Notes: a model not told the origin generated them from the letters alone. Shown: positions 45,528-55,890, counted from the first letter of the stretch. The stretch: 64,000 bases of DNA from Agapanthus africanus (GCA_030015575.1 JASDDO010000026.1:453817096-453881095), one strand, 5' to 3'. Numbers and translations: made by a program.

Positions 45528-47639
45528 AAAGCTAGAAGATTAGACGATGTAATTAGAATCACGAAACCGAAAAATCCGAAACACCGAAACCCAAGATCAC
45601 AGTTTCTGTCGATTTTAAAATGATCTGTAAAATTTTTTTAAGCAACTGCAGAATGTTATATAAGATATAACAAGAACACACAACAAAAATAAGACCAGTC
45701 CACCTTAGAAAATCAGGCGAGATTGCCTTTATAACCGGCCCCGGGCCGTACTGTCATGTTTTGGTCTCGTATTTGTTTTGTGCTCTGTTGGCTTAATTTT
45801 GGGGTTTCAGGTATTGTTTGATTAGCCCAGTTTTCATGTGATGTTAACAGTTCTATTGGGGCTAATACGGAGTGTTTCGTAGTCATAATTGTTACGTCGT
45901 TTCGGGTTTAAGTTTGATATGGATGCAGTAGTTTGGATCCACATTAAATTAGTTTTGTGAAAACTAGTTTGTTTGTAAATCTAGTGTTCTAATCTCGAAT
46001 AATCAGTTGCTACGGAGTCTTGATTCGGATCAAAACTCCGTCGCAATCGCGTATTGTACCCGAATACTCGCCGAATAACATTGATAGGTAGCCACGCCCT
46101 ATTGCCCCGAATAAGTGACTGTAGGAGAACCCCGATGCCAAAAGCATCCACTCGGGTGCTTGCGGTCATGGTGTTCCGCCTTAGTGCACTTCTTCGACGA
46201 CATCGGGGGTGCGGCTATCTACTAATGTTTCCGACGAGTATTCGATAATGTAGTCGGGAATCTTGTTGAATCCCCGACTAAGTAATTGAAAAGTGTTTTC
46301 AATTTGAGACTAAAATACAAGATTTATCTGGTTAGGCATGAAATTCGGAATATGAGATATTCCGGGTTTATGATGTCTAAAGATATGCGGGTTCTAATTA
46401 TTGCAGTTTACATTTCTTTTCTGCGACCATAAGTGTAATATGTGGGGTATCCCGATCTCGTTGCTATATGTCAATGAGTTTTCGGGATACGTGTATTTAC
46501 TTACGTTGATAATATGTGATATTATGTGTCGCTGATATGTTTTATTGGATCGTCGTGATTGAATAACCCGGAATTTTATATGAGATGAGAGTTTGTGAAT
46601 TTTCATTCATGTAAAATTTTATATAATATTCTTTTATTGGGCACATCCGGGTTGAAGATGATGTCACCATTGATGTATATTATTTACTTTTCCGCATTAG
46701 GATAGACCCAAGGTGGGGAGCACAAGTAACCGGGTTCTACAGTCCAGTGGGAGACCATCTCAAGGTGTTGAGACCGGGTCTCCTAACTCTAGAATTGGTA
46801 GGATTACTTGCCGCTATCGTAGGGGTCTAGGGATGTGGGTTTGGCTATTCATCACGACCGTGGAATCCTTGTTTTACATTACTGGCTAAATTTAAAACAC
46901 GGAAATCCTAGTATATCCAATATTTCATATGTTGATTCTGCAGCTTGGTTCTGTGATGTGATCATATAACCGTGTGAGACGAATGTTATATTATATATAT
47001 GATATATAATAAACGTTGCTTATGTTTTGCACCCGCGCTAGTCCAGCCCCCGCTCTGCCAGTAGTTAAGTAACCTAACGGTGCATGACGGGGCCCAGTGG
47101 CGAATGCGGATGGCATAAGCACACGTTCTATTTTCGTTTCACTTTTCTGTAATGTTTAGGAAACATTAAATGATGGGACTTCATTAATGAGATTTATGAA
47201 AAGAAAGAAACCTAAAGATGTTGTAGAATCAAATTTTCAAAAAGGGTAGCTTTAGTTTTTGCTTTGCATAGTGGTATTCCTTGATGAATATCCAGCACCT
47301 CATTCGATGAGGAAAGAGCCGAGATCCCTTCATCGGGAGTGGCATCTTTAGCGAAACTAGCAAATGCTACAACCCACTCGTTTTTGTCTTTTGATTGCTT
47401 CTCTAGTTCTTGCTTTGAATAGTGGTATTCATGAATATCCAGCACCTCATTCGATGAGGAAAGAGCCGAGATCCCTTCACCGGGAGTGACCTCTTTAGCG
47501 AAACTAGAAAAAGCCTCAAAAACACTCCTTTTCAAAATCACTAGATTCTACAACGATATCAAGTTCATTACGCTCATGGTTTTCTTAAAAACCTGCATAG
47601 CCCTCCGTCATTTCAGATAAGCACTATTTAGTATTCGTG
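45528..47639 (+). other. E10 leader, 5' part
   Basis: Non-coding. The reduced GC palindrome is CGGCCC 45736-45741 with GGGCCG 45743-45748, about 210 nt after the primer-binding site. Then come agactaaaatacaag and ggtatcccgatctcg pieces shared with E3 and E8, the conserved block 47021-47118 (gcgctagtccagcccccgc, agttaagtaacctaacgg), and two tandem copies of the cctcattcgatgagg module (47255-47350 and 47405-47500). In this module CCTCAT pairs with ATGAGG. Confidence 0.72.
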
Positions 47640-47843
47640 CTACGTTTGTTGACCATAGCCAAGGCGTAGTGTGCGGTAGCTAATTAGTGCTTGTCTGCAG
47701 TATGTGATGCAATTGGATTAGGGTAGTCGTATGGCTTTGTTGACCTTAGCCAAGGATCGTACAGGTGGGTTTGATTCAATCAAGAAATGATGGGTTGAAC
47801 TTGGCTAGCACTTATGATTTTTTGACCATAGGCAATGTCATAA
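47640..47843 (+). other. Triple hairpin of the E10 leader
   Basis: The stems are ctacg with cgtag (47640-47669), gtatgg with tcgtac including two G-U pairs (47729-47762), and ttatga with tcataa (47812-47843). The loop cores are gttgaccatagccaagg, gttgaccttagccaagg and ttgaccataggcaatg. The inner stem TTGAC with GCCAA carries an A-C pair where the other elements have G-U. Confidence 0.75.
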
Positions 47844-48289
47844 CTTGCTAGGGGTAAAAACCATTATCGAGAATTTCAAGTGTTGAAATTTGCAATGAGA
47901 TTGCATACCATCTATATGATAGTTGGATCCCGATACCCACTGCGAGTAAGAGTTACTCTTGGGAGAGTTTTTCACTTTACAATTATCTAATCAAGTAGGT
48001 GTCTAGAAAGGTGTCAACGGGGTTACGCCTCTAGGAAAACGAGGTTTATTTTAATTAGGTACGTGCGAAAGCACGGGGAACCTCCCTCGGAGTACCGATA
48101 CCTGCCTGGCCGAACGATTGGCGAACCTGTAGAGTGTAATTCATTCCGGCTAATCTTACCTTTTAGGGTTTGTAGGAAGATTTGATAAAAACAGTGGGAG
48201 CCATCCTGATTAGATAAAATTACCAATCTAATCTTGCAAAGAGCGCACGCAAAGTGATTATCCTTCTCTCTCTCTCCTGTTAGCGACCA
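47844..48289 (+). other. E10 leader end before the first ATG
   Basis: Contains the tggatcccgatacccac segment common to all leaders, a purine tract acagtgggagcc at 48190-48201 and a CT-rich run (48262-48278) just before cctgttagcgaccaatg. No gene seen. The purine tract resembles the polypurine tract by the LTR (aagtgggag) and might act as an internal plus-strand primer; this is a guess. Confidence 0.6.
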
Positions 48290-48565
48290 ATGAAACGCCT
48301 TAATCAAGATAATAATATGGATGTATTGACCGAACCTACTTATTATACTGGGCTTGGTTCCGCTCTACCTTATGATTGTCATAAGTCTGAGCAAGGAATA
48401 GGGGAATATCCGGATTCGTACGCCACCCGAACGAAGAATAAGCATGTTGATGCATCTTCTTCGGGTGTATTCGTTACCAAGAACTATTTCTCAGTTTGTT
48501 CTATGTCCTGGATATTGGATACCGGATCAGGATCCTACGTGTGTAATTTTTTACATGGGCTATAG
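48290..48565 (+). pseudogene. Gag end joined to copia protease start (E10)
   Basis: The 91-codon ORF begins at the ATG after the CT-rich leader end. Residues 1-40 are not recognised. From about residue 43 (SYATRTKNKHVDASSSG) it resembles the end of copia Gag before protease, and the protease active site DTGSGS is at residues 77-82. The capsid and zinc-knuckle coding parts, normally several hundred codons, are missing, so a deletion joined the leader to the end of gag. The ORF stops soon after the active site (FLHGL). No active protease is expected. Confidence 0.82.
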
Positions 48566-48789
48566 AAAGGTGGAAACCTGGGAAAGGGTGATATGTCTCT
48601 AGTAGTAGAGATGGTGCAATTGTTGCAGCCAAAGCAGTTGGCAAATATCACCTAGTGTTACCAATTGGTAATACAATGATTCGAAGCGATTGTTATTTCG
48701 TATCAATAATATTGTGAATATTTTCCTAAATCAAGTGTTGATTGGGTAAGGTATGTTGTATAACAGTGTGCACGTTCTGAATCAAACTA

Positions 48790-49011
48790 CAGTTTTAAAC
48801 ATACAGAACACACACAAAAGGAACAGTTCAGAAATGAACGAAGTCTTCTTGAGACATTATGGACTGGTCATGTCGATGAGACAAGACTAGATAAAGTTCC
48901 ATAAGGATGCATATTTGAATCCGTTCGAATTTACATCTTATGAAACCTGCCAATCATGTATCAAAGGCTAGGTGACCAAATCTTCGTTTACTGGAAACAG
49001 AGAAAGAGATA
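48790..49011 (+). pseudogene. Integrase N-terminal zinc-binding region (GAG-pre-integrase), broken
   Basis: Fragments in shifting frames encode HKDAYLNPFEF and TCQSCIKG, the segment before the copia integrase core that normally holds a His-His-Cys-Cys zinc site. One in-frame stop follows CIKG, and other stops occur before HKDA. 48566-48789 has only faint similarity to the protease-integrase spacer. Confidence 0.75.
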
Positions 49012-49356
49012 TTGAACTCTTGGACAGATACATGGTATGTATGCAGTCTTATATCTACATATGCCAGGGATGGTTCCGCGTACTTTATAACATTTACCGA
49101 TGTTCTCTCAAGATACGGACATGTGTTCTTGTTGAAACACAAATCTGAATCTTTTGAGAATTTCAAGGAATATAAGTACGAAGTTGAGAACCAGATGGGT
49201 AAGGGTATTCAAGTCCTTCGATATGATCGGGGAAAAGAATACTGGAGCACGGAATTCCGAGACTATTTAAAAGAGAATGAGATTCTCTCTCAGCTTACTC
49301 CTTTGTATACACCACAGCACAACGGTATATCGAGGTGGAGGAATTGCACCCTGTGA
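49012..49356 (+). pseudogene. Copia integrase core, inactivated (E10)
   Basis: The 114-codon ORF holds STYARDGSAYFITFTDVLSR and LRYDRGKEYW, the body of the rve-type core, including the second catalytic Asp. The first catalytic Asp region upstream is altered (WYVCSL). The catalytic Glu, which sits in the usual SERRN motif, is lost: the sequence reads NGISRWRNC. A stop follows at 49354-49356. The enzyme would have joined element DNA to the host; this copy cannot. Confidence 0.85.
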
Positions 49357-49714
49357 GATATGGTGTGCTCTATGATGAGTACTGCTGAGTTACCTATTTC
49401 CTTTTGGGGATATGCACTTGAGATAGCTGCATACCTATTGAATAGAGTTCCGACCAAATCCGTTTCCTACCACTCCTTATGAGATATGGAATGGGAAAAG
49501 ACCATCTCTTAAACTAGTTAAGATATTGGGTAGTCCGACCTATGTTGAAAAGCAAAATCCGGACAAACTTGAGGCAAGGTCAGTTCTGTGCAAGTTTGTA
49601 GGATATTCCAATCATTCGCGAGGGTATATCTTCTACCACACCGAGGAACAAAAAGCGTTTTGTTTCTTGACATGCCACCTTTTTAGAAAAGGAATTTCTT
49701 GTGAAAGAAATTAG
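49357..49714 (+). pseudogene. Integrase C-terminal part (E10)
   Basis: Pieces in changing frames match the region after the core: the ISFWGYALEIAAYLLN part near 49395-49440, YEIWNGKRPSLK near 49478-49510, then an ORF at 49526-49714 (GSPTYVEKQNPDKLEARSVL). Frameshifts near 49460 and 49690 separate them. Confidence 0.8.
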
Positions 49715-49952
49715 TGGCAATGAGGTAGAAGTGGAAGAAGTTCCAGCAACGCAAACAATAACTGACGATTTGGTGGAACCGGAGGATTCAATAGTCCTCG
49801 ACGAACCGCAGCCACTTCGCAGATCTAGTAGGGTTCCTCATCCACCAAAGAGATACTACGGTTTTCTCATAGACGGTGGGAGAGAGGATTACATCATAGA
49901 GATGATGACCCAACTAGTTTCAAGCAGTCCATCACGAGTGGGGACTCTGTGA
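49701..49952 (+). pseudogene. Integrase-RT linker (E10)
   Basis: Acidic stretch then RRSSRVPHPPKRYYGFLIDG, the linker also visible at the start of E1 (bases 3-60). A frameshift after about residue 75 ends the similarity. Confidence 0.82.
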
Positions 49953-50600
49953 AATGGCTGGATGCTATGCGATCTGAGATGGAATCCATGTACACCAACA
50001 AAGTGTTGACTTTAGAAGTTGCTCTTGAAGAGGTAAAACCCATCGAGAGCAAGAGGATATTTGAGAAAGATAATTTGGTGTAGATGGAAAAGTTAAGACT
50101 TTCAAAGCTAGACTTGTTGCAAAAGGTTTTCGTCAATGACCTGGCGTCGACTATGATGAAACCTTTTCTCCTGTCGTTACTTGCCATTGCTGCATACGAT
50201 GACTACGAAATCTGGCAGACTGCACGTCAAAACCGCTTTTCTAAATGGTGATTTAGAAGAGAGCGTGTATATGACACTGCCAGAGGGCTTCGTAGACAGT
50301 GGGAGAAGCGGAAGCATATGCAAGCTGCTTAAATCCATTTATGGGTTAAAGCAGCCATTGCGGAGATGGAACATTTGTTTTGATAAAGCTGTCAAAGAGT
50401 TTGACTTCATTAAAAAGGTAGATGAACCATGTATAAATAAGAAGGTTGTAGAGAGTATGGTTGCCTTCCTCGTATTGTACGCGGATGACATACTCTTGAT
50501 AGGAAACGATGTTCCTATGCTACACTCGGTCAAGCTCCTCTTATCACACAAGTTCTCGATGAAAGATCTAACTGATGCCTCCTATATCCTAGAGATATAG
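49953..50600 (+). pseudogene. Copia reverse transcriptase, first half, broken (E10)
   Basis: The N-terminal part (49953-50180) is out of frame, with SVKWLDAMRSEMESMY and FKARLVAKGF pieces and stops near 50080 and 50137. The ORF from 50181 carries VKTAFLNGDLEESVY and YGLKQ. The catalytic box at residues 100-103 reads YADD instead of YVDD. The ORF ends at 50600 inside the part corresponding to ILGIRIYRDRS of E1. Confidence 0.88.
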
Positions 50601-50620
50601 ATCTATAGAGATAGATCTAA

Positions 50621-50875
50621 ATGGATTTGGGATTTTCTCAATCCAGGTACATAAACACCATACTAAAGTGGTTTAGTGTGGAAGATTCTAAGCATGGTAA
50701 TGTACCATCTTGTTCAGGAATCACTCTCTCCAAAGAGATGTCTCTCAAGACTGATTTGGAGAGGGCTCGCATACAAGGGATACCCTATGCTTCGGCAGTC
50801 GGGTCAATCATGCATGCGATGTTATGTACCAGACCAGATGTAGCTTACTTACTAGGTGTAGTGAGTAAGTATTGA
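50621..50875 (+). pseudogene. Copia RT, second half (E10)
   Basis: Continues the RT with LGFSQSRYINTILKWFSVED and YASAVGSIMHAMLCTRPDVA, then stops in SKY*. It is in a different frame from the first half. Confidence 0.85.
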
Positions 50876-51457
50876 AAAGATCTTGGGGAAAACCACTGGA
50901 CAGCTGTGAAGAACATTCTTAAGTGCTTGAGAAGGACTAAAGAGATGTTCTTGGTGTATGATAACGATGAACTCCGCGTGGAGTCCTTTACCGATTTGAG
51001 CTTCCAGAGTGATAAGGACGACTGAAAGTCAGTCTCGGGTTTTGTCTTCACCCTCAGTGGAGGGACGGTATGTTGGAAGGGTTCCAAGCTATATACCGTA
51101 GCAGACTCGTTGATAGAGGCTAATTACATTGCTACCAACGATGCTTCCAAAGAAGTTTTCTGGATGAATAAGTTCATATGATGAACTTGGTTCCTACTAT
51201 TGGGCATCCAATACCTGTGTATTGAGATGACAATGGAGCTGTGGCTTTGGCCTAGGAACCCCGGTCCCGTCAGCGATCCAGACATATTCTTAGACGGTAT
51301 CACCTGATCAGGAAGATAGTTGATCTCCGGGAGATCGAGGTTAGGAGAGTTGACACGGAGGATAACACAGCGGATCCACTCACCGAGGCCATCCCACAGA
51401 TGCTATTCGAGAGACTTTTGGGACGTTGGGTATGAGATACTACAACAACTGGCCTTA
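50876..51457 (+). pseudogene. Copia RNase H and Pol C-terminus, broken (E10)
   Basis: Segments for NILKCLRRTKEMFLVY, FQSDKDD, SGFVFTLSGGTVCW and ITRR-type ends are visible in several frames between 50905 and 51440. A TGA replaces a codon near 51025 (gacgactgaaag) and a frameshift lies near 51178. The ADSS-type acidic residue region reads TDLSF. No active enzyme is expected. Confidence 0.85.
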
Positions 51458-51472
51458 GTGCAAGTGGGAGAT
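51458..51472 (+). promoter_or_regulatory. Polypurine tract of E10
   Basis: gtgcaagtgggagat directly precedes the LTR TG, as in E1, E2 and E4. Confidence 0.9.
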
Positions 51473-52360
51473 TGTTAGGAATATGTATGCCCTAGAGGCC
51501 ATTATTGTTGATATAGTGGATGATTGGACATATATATAGAGGACTTTCTTGCTCGACATGATAGTATGCTATCAGATTACCTTTATCTTAACATGTAGAC
51601 TGGTATTTATACCGTCTGTCTTTTACATGTTGATAGCCCTTAGGATATGTACTTGACTACCAGGATTATGATGAGATCATACTAGTGGAGCCAGGGTGGT
51701 CCAAAAGGACATCCTTTAATCAGTTCCTCGTCGAGGGAATATCGAGACTAGGGCATCGATAATCCAGAGTAGACTAGTGTGTACGTTTTTTGTCCCTTAG
51801 AGGGCGATGGTTGATCCCACAACCATTGGTGTGTGACATCAAAGATTGTACACAGGTGCTCATTAGAGAATGGGTGCACCGAACGGACTCTCCGAGGAAT
51901 CCTAGTTTGTAGTATACCTATCGTCGGATAGCAGTCCTCTGGTGACACTGGTACAGGTTAGTCTGTAGACCCGAGATCGTCATAGAGTCTTGTGTGGCTC
52001 CCACTGTGCTTTGATTTCCACCCTACCACGCTCAAGAGGGTTGTGCAAACAGGTGGATTTTGGGTACAGTCCCGAGTCACATGGAGGCAATGAGCGATAG
52101 GAGGGGTTTCGTCTCTCCCGGTATTGGGGGTTGATGTTGCGCTATGCTCGATTGGCTATAACTGAAAGTCCCTAGCCAGGGCTGCTGCTGAGATTTACTG
52201 ATAAGTGTTATCGGTAGTTTCTCGAACCGTTATAGGCCAGACATCAGCATGACTTATCACATTACTGGGGTCTGACGTTTACCACCCCTAGACATGATAT
52301 GCGACATATCGGACGAAGAGACCGGACTGTACGGTAGTGTTAGTGATAGGCTTTATAGGG
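51473..52360 (+). repeat. 3' LTR of E10, first 0.9 kb, cut by E11
   Basis: Matches 43375-44255 of the 5' LTR with scattered differences. The match ends around ggctttataggg; from 52361 the sequence is the gypsy LTR. The last five bases, taggg, are the expected left target-site copy for E11. A second copy should be found outside the window, followed by the LTR continuation (compare 44256 onwards). Confidence 0.9.
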
Positions 52361-52538
52361 TGTTTTTCGTCACCCTATTGAGATGGGAATACGCGCGCGC
52401 TTATCAGGCGTACTACAGATTCCCCCTGTCTAGGGTAGGCCGGGGTTTAATGATTATGGGGATCCGAATCTCCGGCAGCCGCGGACTAAACTGCCGTTAA
52501 TTACCCCTCGCCTTTGGAGCGAGGGAACCTCCGATTGA

Positions 52539-52567
52539 CGGGTTAAACTGGTCATGCGAACTCAATG
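52539..52567 (-). other. LTR arm of a long stem between LTR and leader of E11
   Basis: CGGGTTAAAC 52539-52548 and TCATGCGAACTC 52552-52563 (plus strand) are the exact reverse complements of GTTTAACCCG 59465-59474 and GAGTTCGCATGA 59451-59462. The two arms would lie on either side of the primer-binding site in the element RNA. Confidence 0.75.
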
Positions 52568-52739
52568 TGCAGTGTGCATGCGATGTGTTTTGAAAGGGGG
52601 TTTTGGATATTTCGGGAGCTACGCAGAGTTTTTACGGGGGTCCCGCTATCGTAGAGTACGTGTGTGTGTAAATATGTATACATATGTATATATATATGTA
52701 TGTACATAAAAAGAGGGGGAAAAGACATCCATAGGATGC

Positions 52740-53112
52740 GTGGGGCCAGCGCCTTGAGCGCTGTGCGCTTAGGCGCAAGCGCGCTTAGGCGCAAGCGCGC
52801 TACGTATCGACACATGGGCATTTTGCGCTTGTGCGCTATAGCGCAAGCTCGCCACGTGTCGGCACGTGGGCGCTTTGCGCTTCAGCGCCTGACGCTCGAG
52901 CGCAAGTGCGCCACGTGTCGGCATGGGGGCGACTTGCCCCAGAGCGCTGTGCGCTTGAGCGCAAGCGTGCCACGTGTCGGCACTTGGGCGACTTGCGCTC
53001 GAGCGCAAGCGCGCCACGTGTTGGCACGTGGGCGCTTTGCTCTCGAGCGCAGGGCGCTGTTGTGCGAGCGCGCCATGTGTCGGCATGTGGGCGCTCTGCG
53101 CTTGAGCGCCGG
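52740..53112 (-). repeat. GC-rich tandem array with CCACGTG palindromes in the E11 LTR
   Basis: Six copies of a core near gccacgtgtcggcacgtggg (about 52798, 52850, 52909, 52968, 53012 and 53070), spaced 44-59 bp and separated by runs of gcgcttgagcgcaagcgc. CCACGTG and CACGTGG pair around tcgg and each contains the G-box CACGTG. Three frames stay open through it on either strand, but that is a by-product of the repeat. Confidence 0.85.
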
Positions 53113-53483
53113 CGAGGAAAAGAGGCTTTTAGCCTAAAAAGATTCTCGGAAGAGAAATCAGAGTGGAGTTGGACTCCTAAGTGTGTTTTTGGGGTTAATG
53201 GAAGGGGTTCTTCTCCTTCCACCTCTGTTAGCTGGATCTTGAAGATCAAGAGATGTGAGATCTCAAAATCTCTCCTTTTTGGGATCTAAAGACAGATCTA
53301 AGTTCCCCTTCATAGGTTTGGTGGTGAAAAACTATCTTGTTTTTGAAAAGGAACAGTAAAACTCTTGATTTAATTCAAAAGAAAGAAGAAGGTTGGAGAC
53401 CTTCAGAAAAGGGAAAGAAATACAAACCCTAGGTTTTTTTTTGAGAGAATGAAAAAGTTCTTTTTTATTCATCATCATGTTGC

Positions 53484-53490
53484 CTTATAT
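53484..53490 (-). promoter_or_regulatory. TATA box of the E11 LTR
   Basis: Element sense cctatataaggc lies about 320 nt into the LTR. An aataaa-like stretch (gatgaataaaaaag) follows about 20-30 nt downstream, so transcription start and polyadenylation could be close together, with a short R region. Inferred from sequence only. Confidence 0.6.
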
Positions 53491-53809
53491 AGGCTTACAT
53501 ATTTACATATGGCCCCTTGGGCTTTACAAAAATGGCATTTTAGCCATCCCATGGCTCATGTGCTATTTCATTTTTGCACATAAGCCATGGGCTTACAAAA
53601 TATTGTCTTTATGCCCATTTTGTTTACATTCATGCATAAAAAATTATATAAAAATTATTTATTACATGGTCTATATTTTAGCATGGAGGAGGCTGGCCGC
53701 GGGCTCGACTTGGGCATGGGCCCGCTTGACCTGGGCTTGGGCCCACCTAGCTTGGGGGTTGACCCTGACTTTGACTCGGTCAACCGGGGTGTAAATTTTT
53801 ACCCCAACA

Positions 53810-53823
53810 AAGTGCCCCCCATC
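53810..53823 (-). promoter_or_regulatory. Polypurine tract of E11
   Basis: The element sense is gatggggggcactt directly before the LTR TGTTGGGG. A G-run of this type is common before gypsy LTRs. Confidence 0.82.
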
Positions 53824-53888
53824 AATAAATGCACACCGCACATTTGAGTTGTGTGCATGAAATTGATGGATCTTTAAGTTGGACTTCG

Positions 53889-55080
53889 AGGTAGAACATC
53901 ATTCCAGGGGCGGAGCATCATCCCGGAGTTCGGAGTATCTTTCCGAAGAGCGAAGCATAATTCCAGAGATCGGAGCATCGTTCCGATGGGTGGAGCATAA
54001 TTCCAGAGATCGGAGCATCATTCCGAAGATCGGAGCATAATTCCAGGGTTCAGAGCATCATTCCGATGATCGGAGCATAATTCCAGGGTTCAGAGCATCT
54101 TTCCGAAGAGCGGAGCATGATTCCAGGGGATCGGAGCATCATTCCGAAGAGCAGAGCTTGATTCCGGGGATCGGAGCATCATTCCGAAGAGCGGAGCATA
54201 ATTCCAGGATTTGGAGCATCATTCCGAAGAGCAGAGCATGATTCCAGGGGATCAGAGCATCATTCCGAAGAGCGGAGCATGATTCCAGGGATCGGAGCAT
54301 CATTCCGATGAGCAGAGCATCATTCCAGGGGATCGGAGCATCATTCTGAAGAGCGGAGCATAATTCCTGGATTCAGAGCATCATTCCGAAGGGCGGAGCA
54401 TGATTCCAAGGATCGGAGCATCGTTCCAAAAGGCGGAGCATCATTCCGATGAGCGGAGCATCATTCCGATGAGAGGAGCATCATTCCAGGGAGCGGAGCA
54501 TGATTCCAAAGGATCGGAGCATCATTCCGAAGAGCGGAGCATGATTCCAGGGATCGGAGCATCATTCCGATGAGCGGAGCATCATTCCATGGGATCGGAG
54601 CATCATTCCGATGAGCGGAGCATAATTCCTGGATTCGGAGCATCATTCCGAAGGGCGGAGCATGATTCCAAGGATCGGAGCATCGTTCCGAATGTCGGAG
54701 CATGATTCTAAGGATCGGAGCATCATTCCGATGAGTGGAGCATCATTCCAGGGATCGGAGCATGATTCCAAGGGATCGGAGCATCATTCCGAAGAGCGGA
54801 GCATCATTCCAGGGAATCGGAGCATCATTCCGAAGAGCGGAGCATGATTCCAGGGATCGGAGCATCATTCCGATGAGCGGAGCATCATTCCAGGGGATCA
54901 GAGCATCATTCCGAAGAGCGGAGCATGATTCCAGGGATCGGAGCATCATTCTGAAGGGCGGAGCATCATTCCAAGGATCGGAGCATCGTTCTGAAGGGCG
55001 GAGCATGCTTCTAGGGATTCGGAGCATCGTTCCGAAGAGCGGAGCATGATTCCAGGATTCGGAGCATCATTCTGAAGCGC
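53889..55080 (+). repeat. 20-bp minisatellite (ggagcatcattccgaagagc type) in E11
   Basis: About 58 units of 20-21 bp, each beginning ggagcat(c/g/a)(a/g)ttcc. Two unit types often alternate: one ends gaagagc or gatgagc, the other ends agggatc or aggggatc, so a dimer of about 41 bp is the higher-order unit. It lies in the 3' untranslated part of the element. Long frames on both strands arise from the repeat and are not genes. Confidence 0.93.
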
Positions 55081-55500
55081 GGCAGATATTCTGACCGAAG
55101 CATAATTTCGATGCAGAGGTTGATTCTCAGGCGAAGCATAATTCCGACGGGGAAGGCATATACTCCGAGGCGAAGCATGATTTCGACTCGGGGTACGTTC
55201 TGAGACGGAGCATGATTCCGGCGAAGAACTTGTTGGTTGACTTGATCCCGAGGCGAAACATAATTTTGACAGGGAAGGCAGGTACACCGAGGCGAAGCAT
55301 CATTTCGACATGGGTTGCATTCTGAGACGAAGCATAATTCCGACACAGAGCTTGTTGGTTGATTTAATTCTGAGGCGGAGCATAATTCCAGCAGGGAGGG
55401 TAGATATCCCGAGGCGAAGCATGATTTCGACACGGGGTAAATTCTGGAACGGAGCATGATTCCGCCGTAGAGGTTGTTGGTTTGATTTGATTTGGGTTGA
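55081..55500 (+). repeat. Diverged extension of the minisatellite
   Basis: Units built on gaagcataatttcgac or ggagcataattccg recur at wider spacing of about 50-60 bp (for example aggcgaagcatgatttcgac at about 55157 and 55412). It is probably the ancestral form from which the 20-bp array arose, or a decayed flank. Confidence 0.75.
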
Positions 55501-55705
55501 CATCAGCATCGCTACACTGGAATATGGTACCAGGAGCGAATTATCATTTGTCATGAGAGGATTTGGGAATTGTTTTTTTTTGTTTGGCATCAGCATTGCT
55601 ACACTGGAATATGGTGCCAGGAGCGAATCATCATTTGCGTTTGCTTATTAGGAAACGATGGCTCAGGAGACAGGTTTTAGGTCCCTATCGCCTAAGACTT
55701 TTCAA

Positions 55706-55890
55706 CTTTGTGAGCCGTAAGGGTCTCACAAAGCATTTTCTCCCTACAGGTCGTAAGGATCCCGTAAGTGTATTTTCTCCTTGGGAGTCGTGGGGACTCC
55801 CAAGTGTGTCGCTCCTTTGTGAGTCGTAAGGATCTCACGCAGGAATTTTCTCCTCATAAAGTCGAGAGGACCTTGTGAGTGAATTTCATC
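55706..55890 (-). other. Hairpin array, first cluster (E11)
   Basis: Consecutive hairpins share a loop core near tcgtaagga (plus strand) while stems differ: CTTTGTGAG 55706-55714 with CTCACAAAG 55725-55733; a weaker one around 55744-55767; CTTGGGAGT 55780-55788 with ACTCCCAAG 55796-55804; GTGAG with CTCAC around 55820-55839; and CTCA with TGAG around 55852-55880. The array lies in the non-coding region between gag and the LTR. Confidence 0.8.

Larger units (their letters stand above)
43375..52360 (+). mobile_element. E10: copia element, family C, gag-deleted, 3' LTR cut by E11
   Basis: 5' LTR 43375-45514, primer-binding site, leader of about 2.77 kb, a pol with many breaks, polypurine tract and the first 0.9 kb of the 3' LTR. 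The five bases before it, ctatc, are the likely left copy of the target-site duplication; the right copy is not in the window. The gag gene is missing except for its last codons. It is the only family C element with its coding part visible. Confidence 0.93.
52361..53809 (-). repeat. 3' LTR of E11 (1.45 kb)
   Basis: In element sense it starts TGTTGGGGTAAAA after the purine tract and ends AAAAACA. Boundaries are supported by TG and CA ends, the adjacent polypurine tract at one side and the break in the E10 LTR at the other. Inside are a TATA box, a GC-rich tandem array, an AT-rich (TA)n patch (52675-52710) and, near 52539-52567, a segment complementary to the leader. Confidence 0.88.

Noticed and set aside
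52664..53289. Several overlapping ORFs up to 157 codons in the GC-rich tandem array
   Set aside because: They exist on both strands and in several frames because the repeat lacks stop codons; no protein family is recognisable.
54461..55049. ORFs of 80-104 codons on both strands encoding repeat peptides
   Set aside because: Open frames on both strands come from the 20-bp repeat unit; there is no start context, and the frame is not kept across units.
53889..55080. Regular 20-bp repeats as a possible CRISPR-like array
   Set aside because: Repeats are directly adjacent with no unique spacers, no cas genes are present, and the context is a plant retrotransposon. It is a minisatellite.
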